From an uncultured Collinsella sp. (GTDB lineage: Bacteria; Actinomycetota; Coriobacteriia; Coriobacteriales; Coriobacteriaceae), in NCBI GenBank assembly GCA_900546455.1, contig URCS01000089.1, positions 1-6,451 on the forward strand: a stretch of 6,451 nucleotides of DNA, written 5' to 3'. The notes below the pieces were generated by a model. That model was not told the DNA's origin and did no database searches. It saw only the letters and a program-made list of their open reading frames with translations. Below, in pieces: positions 1-6,087 of this stretch. Each line of letters starts with the position of its first letter. Positions within the stretch are counted from its first letter, which is position 1. A program made the position numbers and the translations under genes.

Positions 1-2
1 CG

Positions 3-449
3 CTACCCAAAGGCGTCGTGTCGGTCGCGTCGATCGCCTGCGCGGCGCGCTTTCTCTCCGAGAACCCGGGTCGCGCGCTTCTCACGACGGGGAGCAAGGA
101 GCTTGCTCCCTACACGCGCGTCGCCGATTTCGCGGAGCGCTTCTTCGTGCGTGTTCTCCCACTGCCCGGTGCTATAACGAAGTGCATCGACGCGGGGTTT
201 TCGCCGTCGCACGTCATCGGCATGCAGGGGCCCTTCACCCGCGAGCTCAACGAGGCGATGCTTCGGCAGGTGGGCGCCCAGTGGCTTGTGACCAAGGACT
301 CGGGAACCGTAGGTGGCACGGCCGAGAAGATCGCCTCCGCGCGCGACGTGGGAGCGCGCTGTATCGTGGTCGCCCGTCCCGCCGAGGGAGGCGGGGCCCT
401 TTCGCTTAGGGAAGTGGAAGACGCGCTCTTACGGGAGTTCGCGCGCTAG
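3..449 (+). CDS. cobK/cbiJ: Precorrin-6A/cobalt-precorrin-6A reductase, C-terminal part (5' end outside window)
   Basis: This is the 3' portion of a reductase that reduces the precorrin-6A (or cobalt-precorrin-6A) macrocycle with NAD(P)H in cytoplasmic cobalamin synthesis. The frame is open from the left edge (L-P-K-G-V-V-S...) to a TAG stop at 447-449, about 148 residues. The GTG at 18 is an internal codon, not a credible start. Family hallmarks are visible in order: TTGSKELAPYTRV, then a FVRVLPLPGAI segment, then VIGMQGPFTRELNEAMLRQ, then LVTKDSGTVGGTAEKI, then CIVVARP near the end. These match the C-terminal half of CobK/CbiJ proteins, which are usually about 250 residues. The sequence alone does not show whether it belongs to the aerobic or anaerobic branch; a gut anaerobe would favour the cobalt-first CbiJ type. 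It could also be the C-terminal half of a fusion with another corrin enzyme, since the start is not visible. It converges with the efflux operon on the other strand. Confidence 0.9.
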   Translation, partial: LPKGVVSVASIACAARFLSENPGRALLTTGSKELAPYTRVADFAERFFVRVLPLPGAITKCIDAGFSPSHVIGMQGPFTRELNEAMLRQVGAQWLVTKDSGTVGGTAEKIASARDVGARCIVVARPAEGGGALSLREVEDALLREFAR

Positions 450-462
450 GCGCTCGCCGCGC

Positions 463-570
463 ATGCGTGCCCTCCCGCCTGCGAGGAGGAGCGCCCCGAG
501 CAAGCTCGACCCGTACAAGCCTGTCATCCGCCAATCGCTCGAGGACGACGCACGGAACTGGCGCAAGCAG
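463..570 (+). pseudogene. Remnant of an IS21-family transposase (istA fragment)
   Basis: A stretch of about 36 codons reads ...LPPARRSAPSKLDPYKPV followed by IRQSLEDDARNWRKQ. This resembles the linker and start of the catalytic region in IS21-type IstA transposases, where a 'SKLDPYKP-I---LEDD--NWRKQRHTA' pattern is typical. The match ends exactly at the RKQ, where RHTA would be expected. The frame then runs into unrelated residues and a TGA at 589-591. There is no helix-turn-helix N-terminus, no DDE catalytic core and no istB partner. Only a relic is left, truncated on the left near the cobK stop and on the right at the palindromic element. Family recognition is from memory of the motif and was not searched. 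The fragment is too short to be functional. Confidence 0.6.
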
Positions 571-575
571 CCCTT

Positions 576-652
576 CAATAAGTTGCGGTGAAATAGTGTC
601 TGTTTTTGCTGCTAGATAGCATATTCAGTCCCTAATTCACCGCAACTTGTTG
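576..652. repeat. Long imperfect palindrome (about 35-bp arms, 7-bp loop)
   Basis: The arms are 576-610 and 618-652, with 7 bases (gctagat) between them. The core AAGTTGCGGTGAA (580-592) is perfectly repeated in reverse complement at 636-648. Across the full 35-bp arms, 28 positions pair. The element sits between the convergent cobK and efflux-permease genes, ending 8 bases before the permease stop codon, and it directly follows the transposase relic. It is AT-richer than its flanks. It has no clear T-run on either side, so it is not a classical intrinsic terminator, though such a hairpin could still stop converging transcripts. A dispersed miniature palindromic repeat (MITE- or REP-like) is the main alternative. 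No clear target-site duplication is visible. Confidence 0.75.
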
Positions 653-660
653 GTGTTGGC

Positions 661-1875
661 TTACTGGTAGCGTAGGCACTCGACGGGGTCGAGCTTTGCT
701 GCGCGGCGAGCGGGGTAGAAGCCAAAGATTACGCCGATGCCGACCGATACGGCAAACGCGATCAACACTGTCGTAATGGAGAAGCTTGGCGTGATCGTCC
801 CGGTGGCTCCAAACTTGCTCATGATGCCCGAGCTTGCGGCAAAGAACGTGAGTCCCCAGGCCAGCAGATAGCCAATCAGGACACCCAACAGTCCGCCGGT
901 GACGCACAGCGCCGAGGACTCGGCCAAAAATTGGGCGGTGATATCGCGACGACTGGCGCCCAGAGCGCGGCGGATGCCGATCTCGCGGATGCGCTCAGTC
1001 ACGTTGGTGAGCATCATGTTCATAATGCCGATACCGCCGACAAGCAGCGAGATGCTGGCGACAGCACCCATGATGAGCGAGAACGCGCCCATAAAGGAGT
1101 TGAGCGCATCGATGGCGCTTTTCATGGAGGTCGCCGATACGCTGTCGTACTCATCATCCTCCGCGATGCCCTTCATCGCGCGCACCTTGGACTCGATGGT
1201 CTTGCAGAGTTCATCCATGTCCGTGCCCTCGGCGGCAAGTGCCGTCACGCTGGGGAATGAAGGATTCTCGTCGCCAAACAGCCCGGAGATGGTTTCGCGT
1301 GGCATATACAGCGTGAGCGAGCCCATTGAGTCGCTGCCGCCATCTATCACGCCTACAATCTGCACCTCGCCGTTGGACACCTTGATAGTTTTCCCCAGCG
1401 CATCCTGTTCGTTGCCGTAAAGCTGATCGGCGCCGCCGCGGCTGATGAGCGCCACGCGTGAGCCTGATTGAGACTCGGCCTGGGAATAGGTGCGCCCCGC
1501 AACGAGCTTGCTGGCCCCCACGGCATCGAGCATGTCGCTATCGACACCCTGTGCCATGACGGTATAGCTTTTATCGCCGGTCTTGTACTCGGTATACGCG
1601 CTGTCGACAATGCCGATCTGCTCTATCTCCGGCACCAGTTTTTGAAGCTTCTCGATGTCCGACTCGGTAAGTTCTTGGGACGAATAGATCTGAACCATAC
1701 GAGCTGCGTTGAGGCCCAGGCTGTTGACCAAGCTGTTTTGGATGCCGCCGATGAGCGAAGTCATGGCAATAACCGAGGCGATGCCGATGACAATGCCCAG
1801 GATGGTGAGCAGGCTGCGCCCCTTGTTGGCCTCGAGCGAGTGAAGGGCTTCCTGGATGAGATCGCGGGCGCTCAT
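661..1875 (-). CDS. MacB/YknZ-type ABC transporter permease (FtsX-like)
   Basis: This 404-residue membrane subunit belongs to a MacB/FtsX-type exporter. Proteins of this type transmit ATP-driven motion across the membrane (mechanotransmission) rather than forming a simple channel. The topology is the family standard: TM1 about residues 21-41 (SLLTILGIVIGIASVIAM), a large extracytoplasmic MacB-PCD domain about 45-255, and then TM2 (about 261-286), TM3 (about 318-345) and TM4 (about 369-390). The conserved stretch GIGIMNMMLTNVTERIREIG followed by IRRALGASRRDI lies after TM2. The C-terminus is the typical YPARRAAKLDPVECLRYQ. The length is normal for a permease without a fused ATPase. The start ATG overlaps the TGA of the upstream ATPase gene (ATGA, 1872-1875) and has a strong Shine-Dalgarno AAAGGAG at 1883-1889 with 7-base spacing. 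It is the last gene of the operon. The substrate cannot be read from the sequence. Confidence 0.93.
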   Translation of the reverse strand: MSARDLIQEALHSLEANKGRSLLTILGIVIGIASVIAMTSLIGGIQNSLVNSLGLNAARMVQIYSSQELTESDIEKLQKLVPEIEQIGIVDSAYTEYKTGDKSYTVMAQGVDSDMLDAVGASKLVAGRTYSQAESQSGSRVALISRGGADQLYGNEQDALGKTIKVSNGEVQIVGVIDGGSDSMGSLTLYMPRETISGLFGDENPSFPSVTALAAEGTDMDELCKTIESKVRAMKGIAEDDEYDSVSATSMKSAIDALNSFMGAFSLIMGAVASISLLVGGIGIMNMMLTNVTERIREIGIRRALGASRRDITAQFLAESSALCVTGGLLGVLIGYLLAWGLTFFAASSGIMSKFGATGTITPSFSITTVLIAFAVSVGIGVIFGFYPARRAAKLDPVECLRYQ

Positions 1876-2645
1876 GCCACCACTCCTTTCGGCGGGTTGG
1901 CGGAGGCGGAAATCATGGGCAGGCTATCTACGGCGCTGCGCAGGGTCCGCGGTGCATGTGGAATATACGCGCCGTCGTGAATGCGACCGTCGCGGATGGT
2001 CACGGCACGGTCGGCCTCGGCGGCGATGCCGGGGTCGTGTGTGATAAGAACGATGGTTTTGCCGCGCTTCTGGAGCTTATGGAAGGTCTCCATCACAAGC
2101 GCTCCAGTGGCGGAGTCCAGGTTTCCCGTCGGCTCGTCGGCCAGAATGATGGGCGGGTCATTGACGAGGGCGCGTGCGATGGCGACACGCTGCATCTGGC
2201 CGCCCGAGAGCTCGGATATGCGGTGGTCCCAGTGGTCAACGGGCAGCGTGACAGCCTGCAGCGCGTGCACGGCGCGCAGTTCGCGCTGGCTACGGGGCAC
2301 ATTGGTGTAGGCCAGCGGCAGCATGACGTTTTCGATAACCGACAGGCGCGGCAGCAGGTTGAAGCTCTGAAAGACAAAGCCAATGCTCAGGGCGCGAACT
2401 TCGGTGAGCTCGTCATCATCGAGCTCGGCCACGTTGATCCCTTGCAGGTAGTAGTCGCCCGCCGTCGGTTTATCCAGGCAGCCCAGGATGTTCATGAGCG
2501 TCGACTTGCCCGAGCCCGAGGGGCCGGTGATGGCGACGAATTCGCCGGGATTTACCGCCAGGCTCACGTTGTGGAGGATATGGGCGCAACCGGCCTCGCT
2601 CTCAAAGATGCGGTGCACGTTGCGGATGTCGATAACGGGACGCAT
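1872..2645 (-). CDS. MacB/YknY/LolD-type ABC transporter ATP-binding protein
   Basis: This 257-residue cytoplasmic ATPase energises the adjacent permease. All ABC motifs are intact: Walker A GPSGSGKST (residues 41-49), Q-loop glutamine in FVFQSFNLL (Q93), signature LSGGQ (146-150), Walker B IILADE with catalytic Glu171, D-loop region GNLDSA, and switch His203 in THD. The LADEPTGNLD block and the overall length place it in the MacB/LolD/FtsE-like subgroup. A tail of about 35 residues after the nucleotide-binding fold (from about 223) is longer than minimal family members and has no recognised motif. The start ATG at 2645 overlaps the stop of the upstream membrane-fusion gene (TAATG, 2643-2647) and has GAGGG at 2652-2656 with 6-base spacing. 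Its own TGA overlaps the permease start, so the three genes are translationally coupled. Confidence 0.95.
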   Translation of the reverse strand: MRPVIDIRNVHRIFESEAGCAHILHNVSLAVNPGEFVAITGPSGSGKSTLMNILGCLDKPTAGDYYLQGINVAELDDDELTEVRALSIGFVFQSFNLLPRLSVIENVMLPLAYTNVPRSQRELRAVHALQAVTLPVDHWDHRISELSGGQMQRVAIARALVNDPPIILADEPTGNLDSATGALVMETFHKLQKRGKTIVLITHDPGIAAEADRAVTIRDGRIHDGAYIPHAPRTLRSAVDSLPMISASANPPKGVVA

Positions 2646-4081
2646 TACATGCCCTCGTCGGCAGACATACTGCCCGAATCCGCGCCGTAGCCGCCGTCAG
2701 CCGTTGCGTCCTCTCCGGTGTCCATGACGAGGGTGTCGCCATCGCGCAGCTTGGTAATCGGCACGTTAGGGTTGATCTCGTTGCCCTGGTCGTCGCGCTT
2801 GACCTGTGTCTTGCCGACTACGGCTTCGTTGTCGTTTTGCGTCACGACGGTCACTTTCACGCGGCGGGTCTGTTTGCCCTCGTCATCGGTTACCACGTTG
2901 ACGTAATAGTGTTCGCCGTCTTCGGTCATGAGCGCCATCGTCGGCACCATCACCACGTCGTCGAGCTGCTCGGTCACCACCGAGACCTCGGCCGTCATGC
3001 CCGGCTTCAGGCGCGCGTCGGGCGACTCGATGAGGATGTCGACGTTAAAGGTTACGCTGCCGCCGCCAACGGTGGCGGCGTCGGAGTTTGCCACCGACGC
3101 GATAGCCGTGACGGTGCCCTGGCTCACGATATCGGGAAACGCGGGATACGTGACGTTGGCGCTCTGCCCAACGGCGATCTTGGCGATGTCCTTTTCGCCC
3201 ACCTGCACGGTCACCTTCATCTTGGACAGGTCGGCGATCTGCATGCACTGCTTGCCGCCGCTCGTATCGCTTTCTCCCATGATCATGCCGCCTGTAACCG
3301 TGGCGCCCACTTTGGCATTGAGCTCCACGATGCTACCCGAGCTCGGGGCCGTGACCGTGCGACTGGAGGCCTTGGCGTTCGCCTGGTCGAGGTTTGCCTG
3401 GGCCGAAGCGAGGCTGCGCTGCGCGGCCGATACGGCGTTCGTGTCCGCTGATGCGGCGGAGACGCCAGCCGCTGCGGAAGCTCCCTCGACGTCCGTCGTT
3501 GGGGTGGCCTGCGCGGCGGCTGCGGCTTTCTGCGCGTTGGCGAGGTCTTCCTGAGCGGCGGCAACTGCACGCTGCGCCTCGGCAACGTTGCGATCGAGCT
3601 CGTCGTTTTTAATGGTCATAAGCACGTCGCCCTCGTTGACGGATTGGCCTGCCTGCACGTTGATCGAATCGACCGTGCCGTCGACAGAAGGGGAGACCAC
3701 TGAGGACGAAATGGGTTTGAGCTGGCCTTTCGCCTCGACCGTTGTGCTAAACGTGCCCTCGGTCACCATGTCGGTCACAGGCCCGCTAGCTCCCTGTGGC
3801 TGCGCATTGAGAACCAGGGTAGCGACAATGGCAATGAGCGCGATGGCACCTATGACGCCGGCGGCAATACCGCGTCGAATCAGCTTTTTGCGTCGACGTT
3901 CGGCGCGTTTTGCCTTGAGCTTGGCATATGCCTCTTCATCGGAAATCTCGACCGTATCGTTCGTGCGTCCGCTCTGCTTATCGGCATGTACGTCTGTAAT
4001 CAGAGGAATCGTTTCGGTGACATCTTCGGGCGTGTGCTCGGTATCATCCGGGCCCGGGGTGATGGTGGGGACATTCGGCAT
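2645..4081 (-). CDS. HlyD/MacA/YknX-like membrane-fusion (adaptor) protein of an efflux ABC system
   Basis: This 478-residue adaptor is anchored in the membrane and contacts the MacB-type permease outside the cell. Visible parts in order are: an acidic cytoplasmic N-terminus (1-55); a basic stop (KRAERRRKKLIRR, about 58-70); one TM helix (about 71-93); a first lipoyl/biotinyl half (about 115-160); an Ala/Gln-rich alpha-hairpin (about 163-240) split by a Pro/Thr/Ala-rich turn; a second lipoyl half (VTAPSSGSIVELNAKVGATV, about 243-262); a beta-barrel (about 280-360); and a membrane-proximal domain (VPTMALMTEDGEHYYV). It ends in a flexible acidic Gly/Ser tail. I chose the start at 4081 because AAAGGAG (4087-4093) lies 5 bases upstream. 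An in-frame ATG at 4144 would add 21 residues encoded within a hairpin and is unlikely. It is the first gene of the operon. The arrangement parallels B. subtilis YknX-YknY-YknZ, where no outer-membrane partner is needed; substrate unknown. Confidence 0.92.
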   Translation of the reverse strand: MPNVPTITPGPDDTEHTPEDVTETIPLITDVHADKQSGRTNDTVEISDEEAYAKLKAKRAERRRKKLIRRGIAAGVIGAIALIAIVATLVLNAQPQGASGPVTDMVTEGTFSTTVEAKGQLKPISSSVVSPSVDGTVDSINVQAGQSVNEGDVLMTIKNDELDRNVAEAQRAVAAAQEDLANAQKAAAAAQATPTTDVEGASAAAGVSAASADTNAVSAAQRSLASAQANLDQANAKASSRTVTAPSSGSIVELNAKVGATVTGGMIMGESDTSGGKQCMQIADLSKMKVTVQVGEKDIAKIAVGQSANVTYPAFPDIVSQGTVTAIASVANSDAATVGGGSVTFNVDILIESPDARLKPGMTAEVSVVTEQLDDVVMVPTMALMTEDGEHYYVNVVTDDEGKQTRRVKVTVVTQNDNEAVVGKTQVKRDDQGNEINPNVPITKLRDGDTLVMDTGEDATADGGYGADSGSMSADEGM

Positions 4082-4111
4082 AGCGTCTCCTTTATAGAAA
4101 GAACCTCGATA

Positions 4112-4117
4112 ATTATA
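4112..4117 (-). promoter_or_regulatory. Candidate -10 box for the efflux operon
   Basis: A perfect TATAAT lies on the - strand, about 30 bases upstream of the membrane-fusion gene start. This would give a short leader of roughly 20-30 bases that contains the AAAGGAG ribosome binding site. No TTGACA-like -35 element is present at 16-18 bases; that region is GC-rich and lies in the hairpin arm. The box could be a promoter needing an activator, or a chance AT-rich patch after a terminator stem. Confidence 0.35.
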
Positions 4118-4145
4118 TGCGCCCACCGGTTGGGGCGGGCGCATA
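4116..4145 (-). terminator. GC-rich hairpin downstream of the L,D-transpeptidase gene, candidate terminator
   Basis: The arms 4116-4127 and 4134-4145 (TATGCGCCC.CC, 11 of 12 pairs) enclose a 6-base loop. On the - strand the hairpin lies about 70 bases after the transpeptidase stop and is followed by AT-rich ATTAT rather than a T-run, so termination would be imperfect. It overlaps the candidate -10 box of the next operon. An outer inverted repeat, 4097-4105 with 4150-4159 (GAAAGAACC against GGTTTCTTTC, one bulged base), encloses it. The rest of this spacer, 4146-4213, shows nothing further that I can name. Confidence 0.5.
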
Positions 4146-4213
4146 GGACGGTTTCTTTCGGAACTGTTAGATTGGTCGCAGCGGTTCCACGTTGTAGGAA
4201 TGCGCGCGTTGCA

Positions 4214-5938
4214 CTACGAGTGGACAACCACGCACAGGCCGACTTTGATGCAGTCGTGAAGTGCCTTGGCGTCTGCCAGGCGCAGGTTGATGCAACCGTG
4301 GCTGCCGCACCACTTGTACGACTCGGCATTATCGAAGCTCTTGTCGTTTTGCCAGGTGGCATCGTGGAAGCCGATCATATTTCCCTCGAACGGCATCCAG
4401 TAGCTCACCGGGCTTTCGTATTTGGGCTTACCGGTCTCGGGGTCCTTGGCTCCGATCAGGGTACTGCCGCCGTCGTTGCTGTTGATCTGCCACACGCCTT
4501 CGGGGGTGGCGTCTTCGCCCGGTTTGCCGGAAATAAAGTTGGCCTCCCAAACGATATTACCGTTCTCGTCATAATAGCGCGCGTGCTGCTCGGACAGGTC
4601 GACGTCGATATACGCCTTCCAGTCGGGCTCTCCCTTTGCGGTAAAGGTGTCGGCCTTCTGGGAGTACTTGATCTCGATTTCGCCGGTCTGCTTGTTGTTA
4701 ATGGCGTCCTCGACCTGCTTGGCGAGCGAGCTGCTGTCGATGGACCAACCAAAGTCACCGCCTTCGACGGCGCACTGCTTGCCATCGGCGCGCGTCCACC
4801 AGCGAGTGGAGCCCACGGTATTAAAGCCGTTGGCGAGCTCGGCTGCCCAGCTGCTGATCTGCGACGTATCGAGCGTGGGGTTGGCGGGATCGGCAAAGCT
4901 GATCCACTGTAACACGGAGCTGCCGTCGACCTTGCCGGCATCCACGCCGTTGAGCTTGAGGGTCACGTTGACGCCCAGGAAGTTGTTGGCGGCATCGCAC
5001 GCGGCCTGAATCTGATCATCGGTCAGCGTTCCATTGAGCGGCTCATAGGCATCGTTGCCGAGCTTGGAAAGATCTACGGTCTCGGCTAGCGAGGCGAGCT
5101 CGAGCTCGGCATACTTAATGACATGCTCGCGGTTGATTTTTTCGTTGGAGCGCGCCTTCTCGACGGTAAACTTGCCGGCCTGCTCGTCATAGGAGCTATT
5201 GGCCTCGAACGTGCCCGAACGCCCCTCGTTAAACTCGTCGATGGCGGCGCCCAGATCCTTCTCAAACTTCTTTTGGTCAAAGGTATCGGAGAGCATGGAC
5301 AGGTCGACGTCTTGATCAAGATCGACTTCGTTGGAGGTAGCAGTTGTTTTGGTCTTGCCGCTTAAGGATTCCACAAGGCGGACCGGCCAAATAAAGGCTT
5401 CGTTGTGGTTGATGATTTCTTTTGCAGCAGCTTCGCCGTCGACGATGGGTTCATCGGACTCGGGCTGATAGGTCCAGCTAAAGTCATCTCCTGTCACGGT
5501 GAGCTTATAGTGCTTCCATGCCGAGTTGACCTTGGTGGCGGCAGACGAAGCGTTGGAGAACGAGACGTCGACGCCGGCGATGGTGGTGTTGGGGTAGGCT
5601 ACCTGCGAAAACGCTACGACGCCCACGATATAGACAATGACGATAAGACCCAAGACGACAAAGAGCGTCGTCTTTTTGCCCGACTTATTGTTGCCGGCGG
5701 ACTTGCGCGCGGGGCCGCGATCACCTCGGGTGTGCGTGGGGGGCAGCTTGGGCGCGTTGCCGTTTGCCTGGCGTTGCTGACGTTGTTGACGCTGCTGGTT
5801 CGGGCGTTGGGAAGCGTTTGTCGCACCACGCTGCTGACCGTGGCTCGGCGCGATAGGACGCGGCGACTGAACGCCGCCGGTGTGCTTGCTCGGCTGCTGC
5901 GGATCGGGAATCAGTTGAGTTCGATCGTTTTGCGACAT
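4214..5938 (-). CDS. Membrane-anchored L,D-transpeptidase (YkuD domain, with PG-binding-4-like region)
   Basis: This protein of about 574 residues forms 3-3 cross-links in, or attaches groups to, peptidoglycan outside the membrane. A cytoplasmic N-terminus of about 90 residues is rich in Gln, Arg, Pro and Ser (including a QQR triplet repeat). One TM helix follows (about 90-112, LFVVLGLIVIVYIVGVVAF). Next come a long extracytoplasmic region resembling the PG-binding-4 domain of Ldt(fm)-type enzymes (about 120-400) and a C-terminal YkuD domain (about 455-574). The catalytic motif SHGCINLR is intact, with nucleophile Cys549 (codon 4292-4294), His547 and an upstream histidine in GFHDA (about His525). 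Two in-frame ATGs exist. The one at 5947 has only one base after AAGGA (5949-5953), while the one at 5938 has 10 bases, so I prefer MSQNDRT at 5938. It appears monocistronic, with its own promoter candidate and a downstream hairpin. The exact domain name of the middle region is from memory. Confidence 0.92.
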   Translation of the reverse strand: MSQNDRTQLIPDPQQPSKHTGGVQSPRPIAPSHGQQRGATNASQRPNQQRQQRQQRQANGNAPKLPPTHTRGDRGPARKSAGNNKSGKKTTLFVVLGLIVIVYIVGVVAFSQVAYPNTTIAGVDVSFSNASSAATKVNSAWKHYKLTVTGDDFSWTYQPESDEPIVDGEAAAKEIINHNEAFIWPVRLVESLSGKTKTTATSNEVDLDQDVDLSMLSDTFDQKKFEKDLGAAIDEFNEGRSGTFEANSSYDEQAGKFTVEKARSNEKINREHVIKYAELELASLAETVDLSKLGNDAYEPLNGTLTDDQIQAACDAANNFLGVNVTLKLNGVDAGKVDGSSVLQWISFADPANPTLDTSQISSWAAELANGFNTVGSTRWWTRADGKQCAVEGGDFGWSIDSSSLAKQVEDAINNKQTGEIEIKYSQKADTFTAKGEPDWKAYIDVDLSEQHARYYDENGNIVWEANFISGKPGEDATPEGVWQINSNDGGSTLIGAKDPETGKPKYESPVSYWMPFEGNMIGFHDATWQNDKSFDNAESYKWCGSHGCINLRLADAKALHDCIKVGLCVVVHS

Positions 5939-5995
5939 CGTATGCATATCCTTCGAATTTCGCCTTGCGGCTCATCGTGTTTTTACTGGGCTTGC

Positions 5996-6001
5996 ATTAT
6001 A
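5996..6001 (-). promoter_or_regulatory. Candidate -10 box for the L,D-transpeptidase gene
   Basis: A perfect TATAAT on the - strand lies 58 bases upstream of the preferred start. This would give a leader of about 45-50 bases that ends in the AAGGA at 5949-5953. No good TTGACA-like -35 is visible at 16-18 bases. The spacer is otherwise featureless between this box and the hairpin at 6048-6069, which supports a separate transcription unit. Confidence 0.45.
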
Positions 6002-6042
6002 GCGATTGCCCTGCTGTTTGTGGTACGGAAACGGTGGCATTC

Positions 6043-6069
6043 AAAAGAGGTGGGACATTTGTCCCACCT
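6043..6069 (-). terminator. Intrinsic terminator after the L-serine dehydratase gene
   Basis: The perfect 10-bp inverted repeat AGGTGGGACA / TGTCCCACCT (6048-6057 and 6060-6069) has only two central bases, so the real loop is larger. On the - strand it is followed by C-TTTT (6043-6047), and it starts 19 bases after the serine dehydratase stop. That fits a rho-independent terminator for that gene. The T-run is short. The perfect symmetry also allows a protein-binding operator, but the placement favours a terminator. Confidence 0.7.
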
Positions 6070-6087
6070 TTGAGTCGTTCTTAGCCG

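Noticed and set aside
1956..2690. 244-codon open frame on the + strand, antisense to the ABC ATPase gene
   Set aside because: It is a shadow of a clearly conserved GC-rich gene on the other strand and shows no recognisable domain.
2837..3554. Two overlapping + strand frames of just over 200 codons, antisense to the membrane-fusion gene
   Set aside because: They are His-rich or Ala-rich shadows of the Ala/Asp/Val-rich real frame, with no family match and no plausible expression signals seen.
4082..4144. N-terminal extension of the membrane-fusion protein to an ATG at 4144
   Set aside because: The extra 21 codons lie in the hairpin and ribosome-binding region, and the ATG at 4081 has a strong, well-placed Shine-Dalgarno.
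3986..4912. 308-codon open frame on the + strand, across the spacer and the transpeptidase C-terminus
   Set aside because: It runs antisense through the catalytic domain of the L,D-transpeptidase and through the terminator-like hairpin. No protein family is recognisable.
5768..5797. Possible CRISPR-like or tandem-repeat array
   Set aside because: It is only a short QQR-coding triplet pattern inside the transpeptidase gene, with no repeat-spacer structure.
5405..6073. 222-codon open frame on the + strand, antisense to the transpeptidase N-terminus
   Set aside because: Its hydrophobic look comes from the reverse complement of TM and Gln/Arg-rich codons. It ends in the serine dehydratase terminator.
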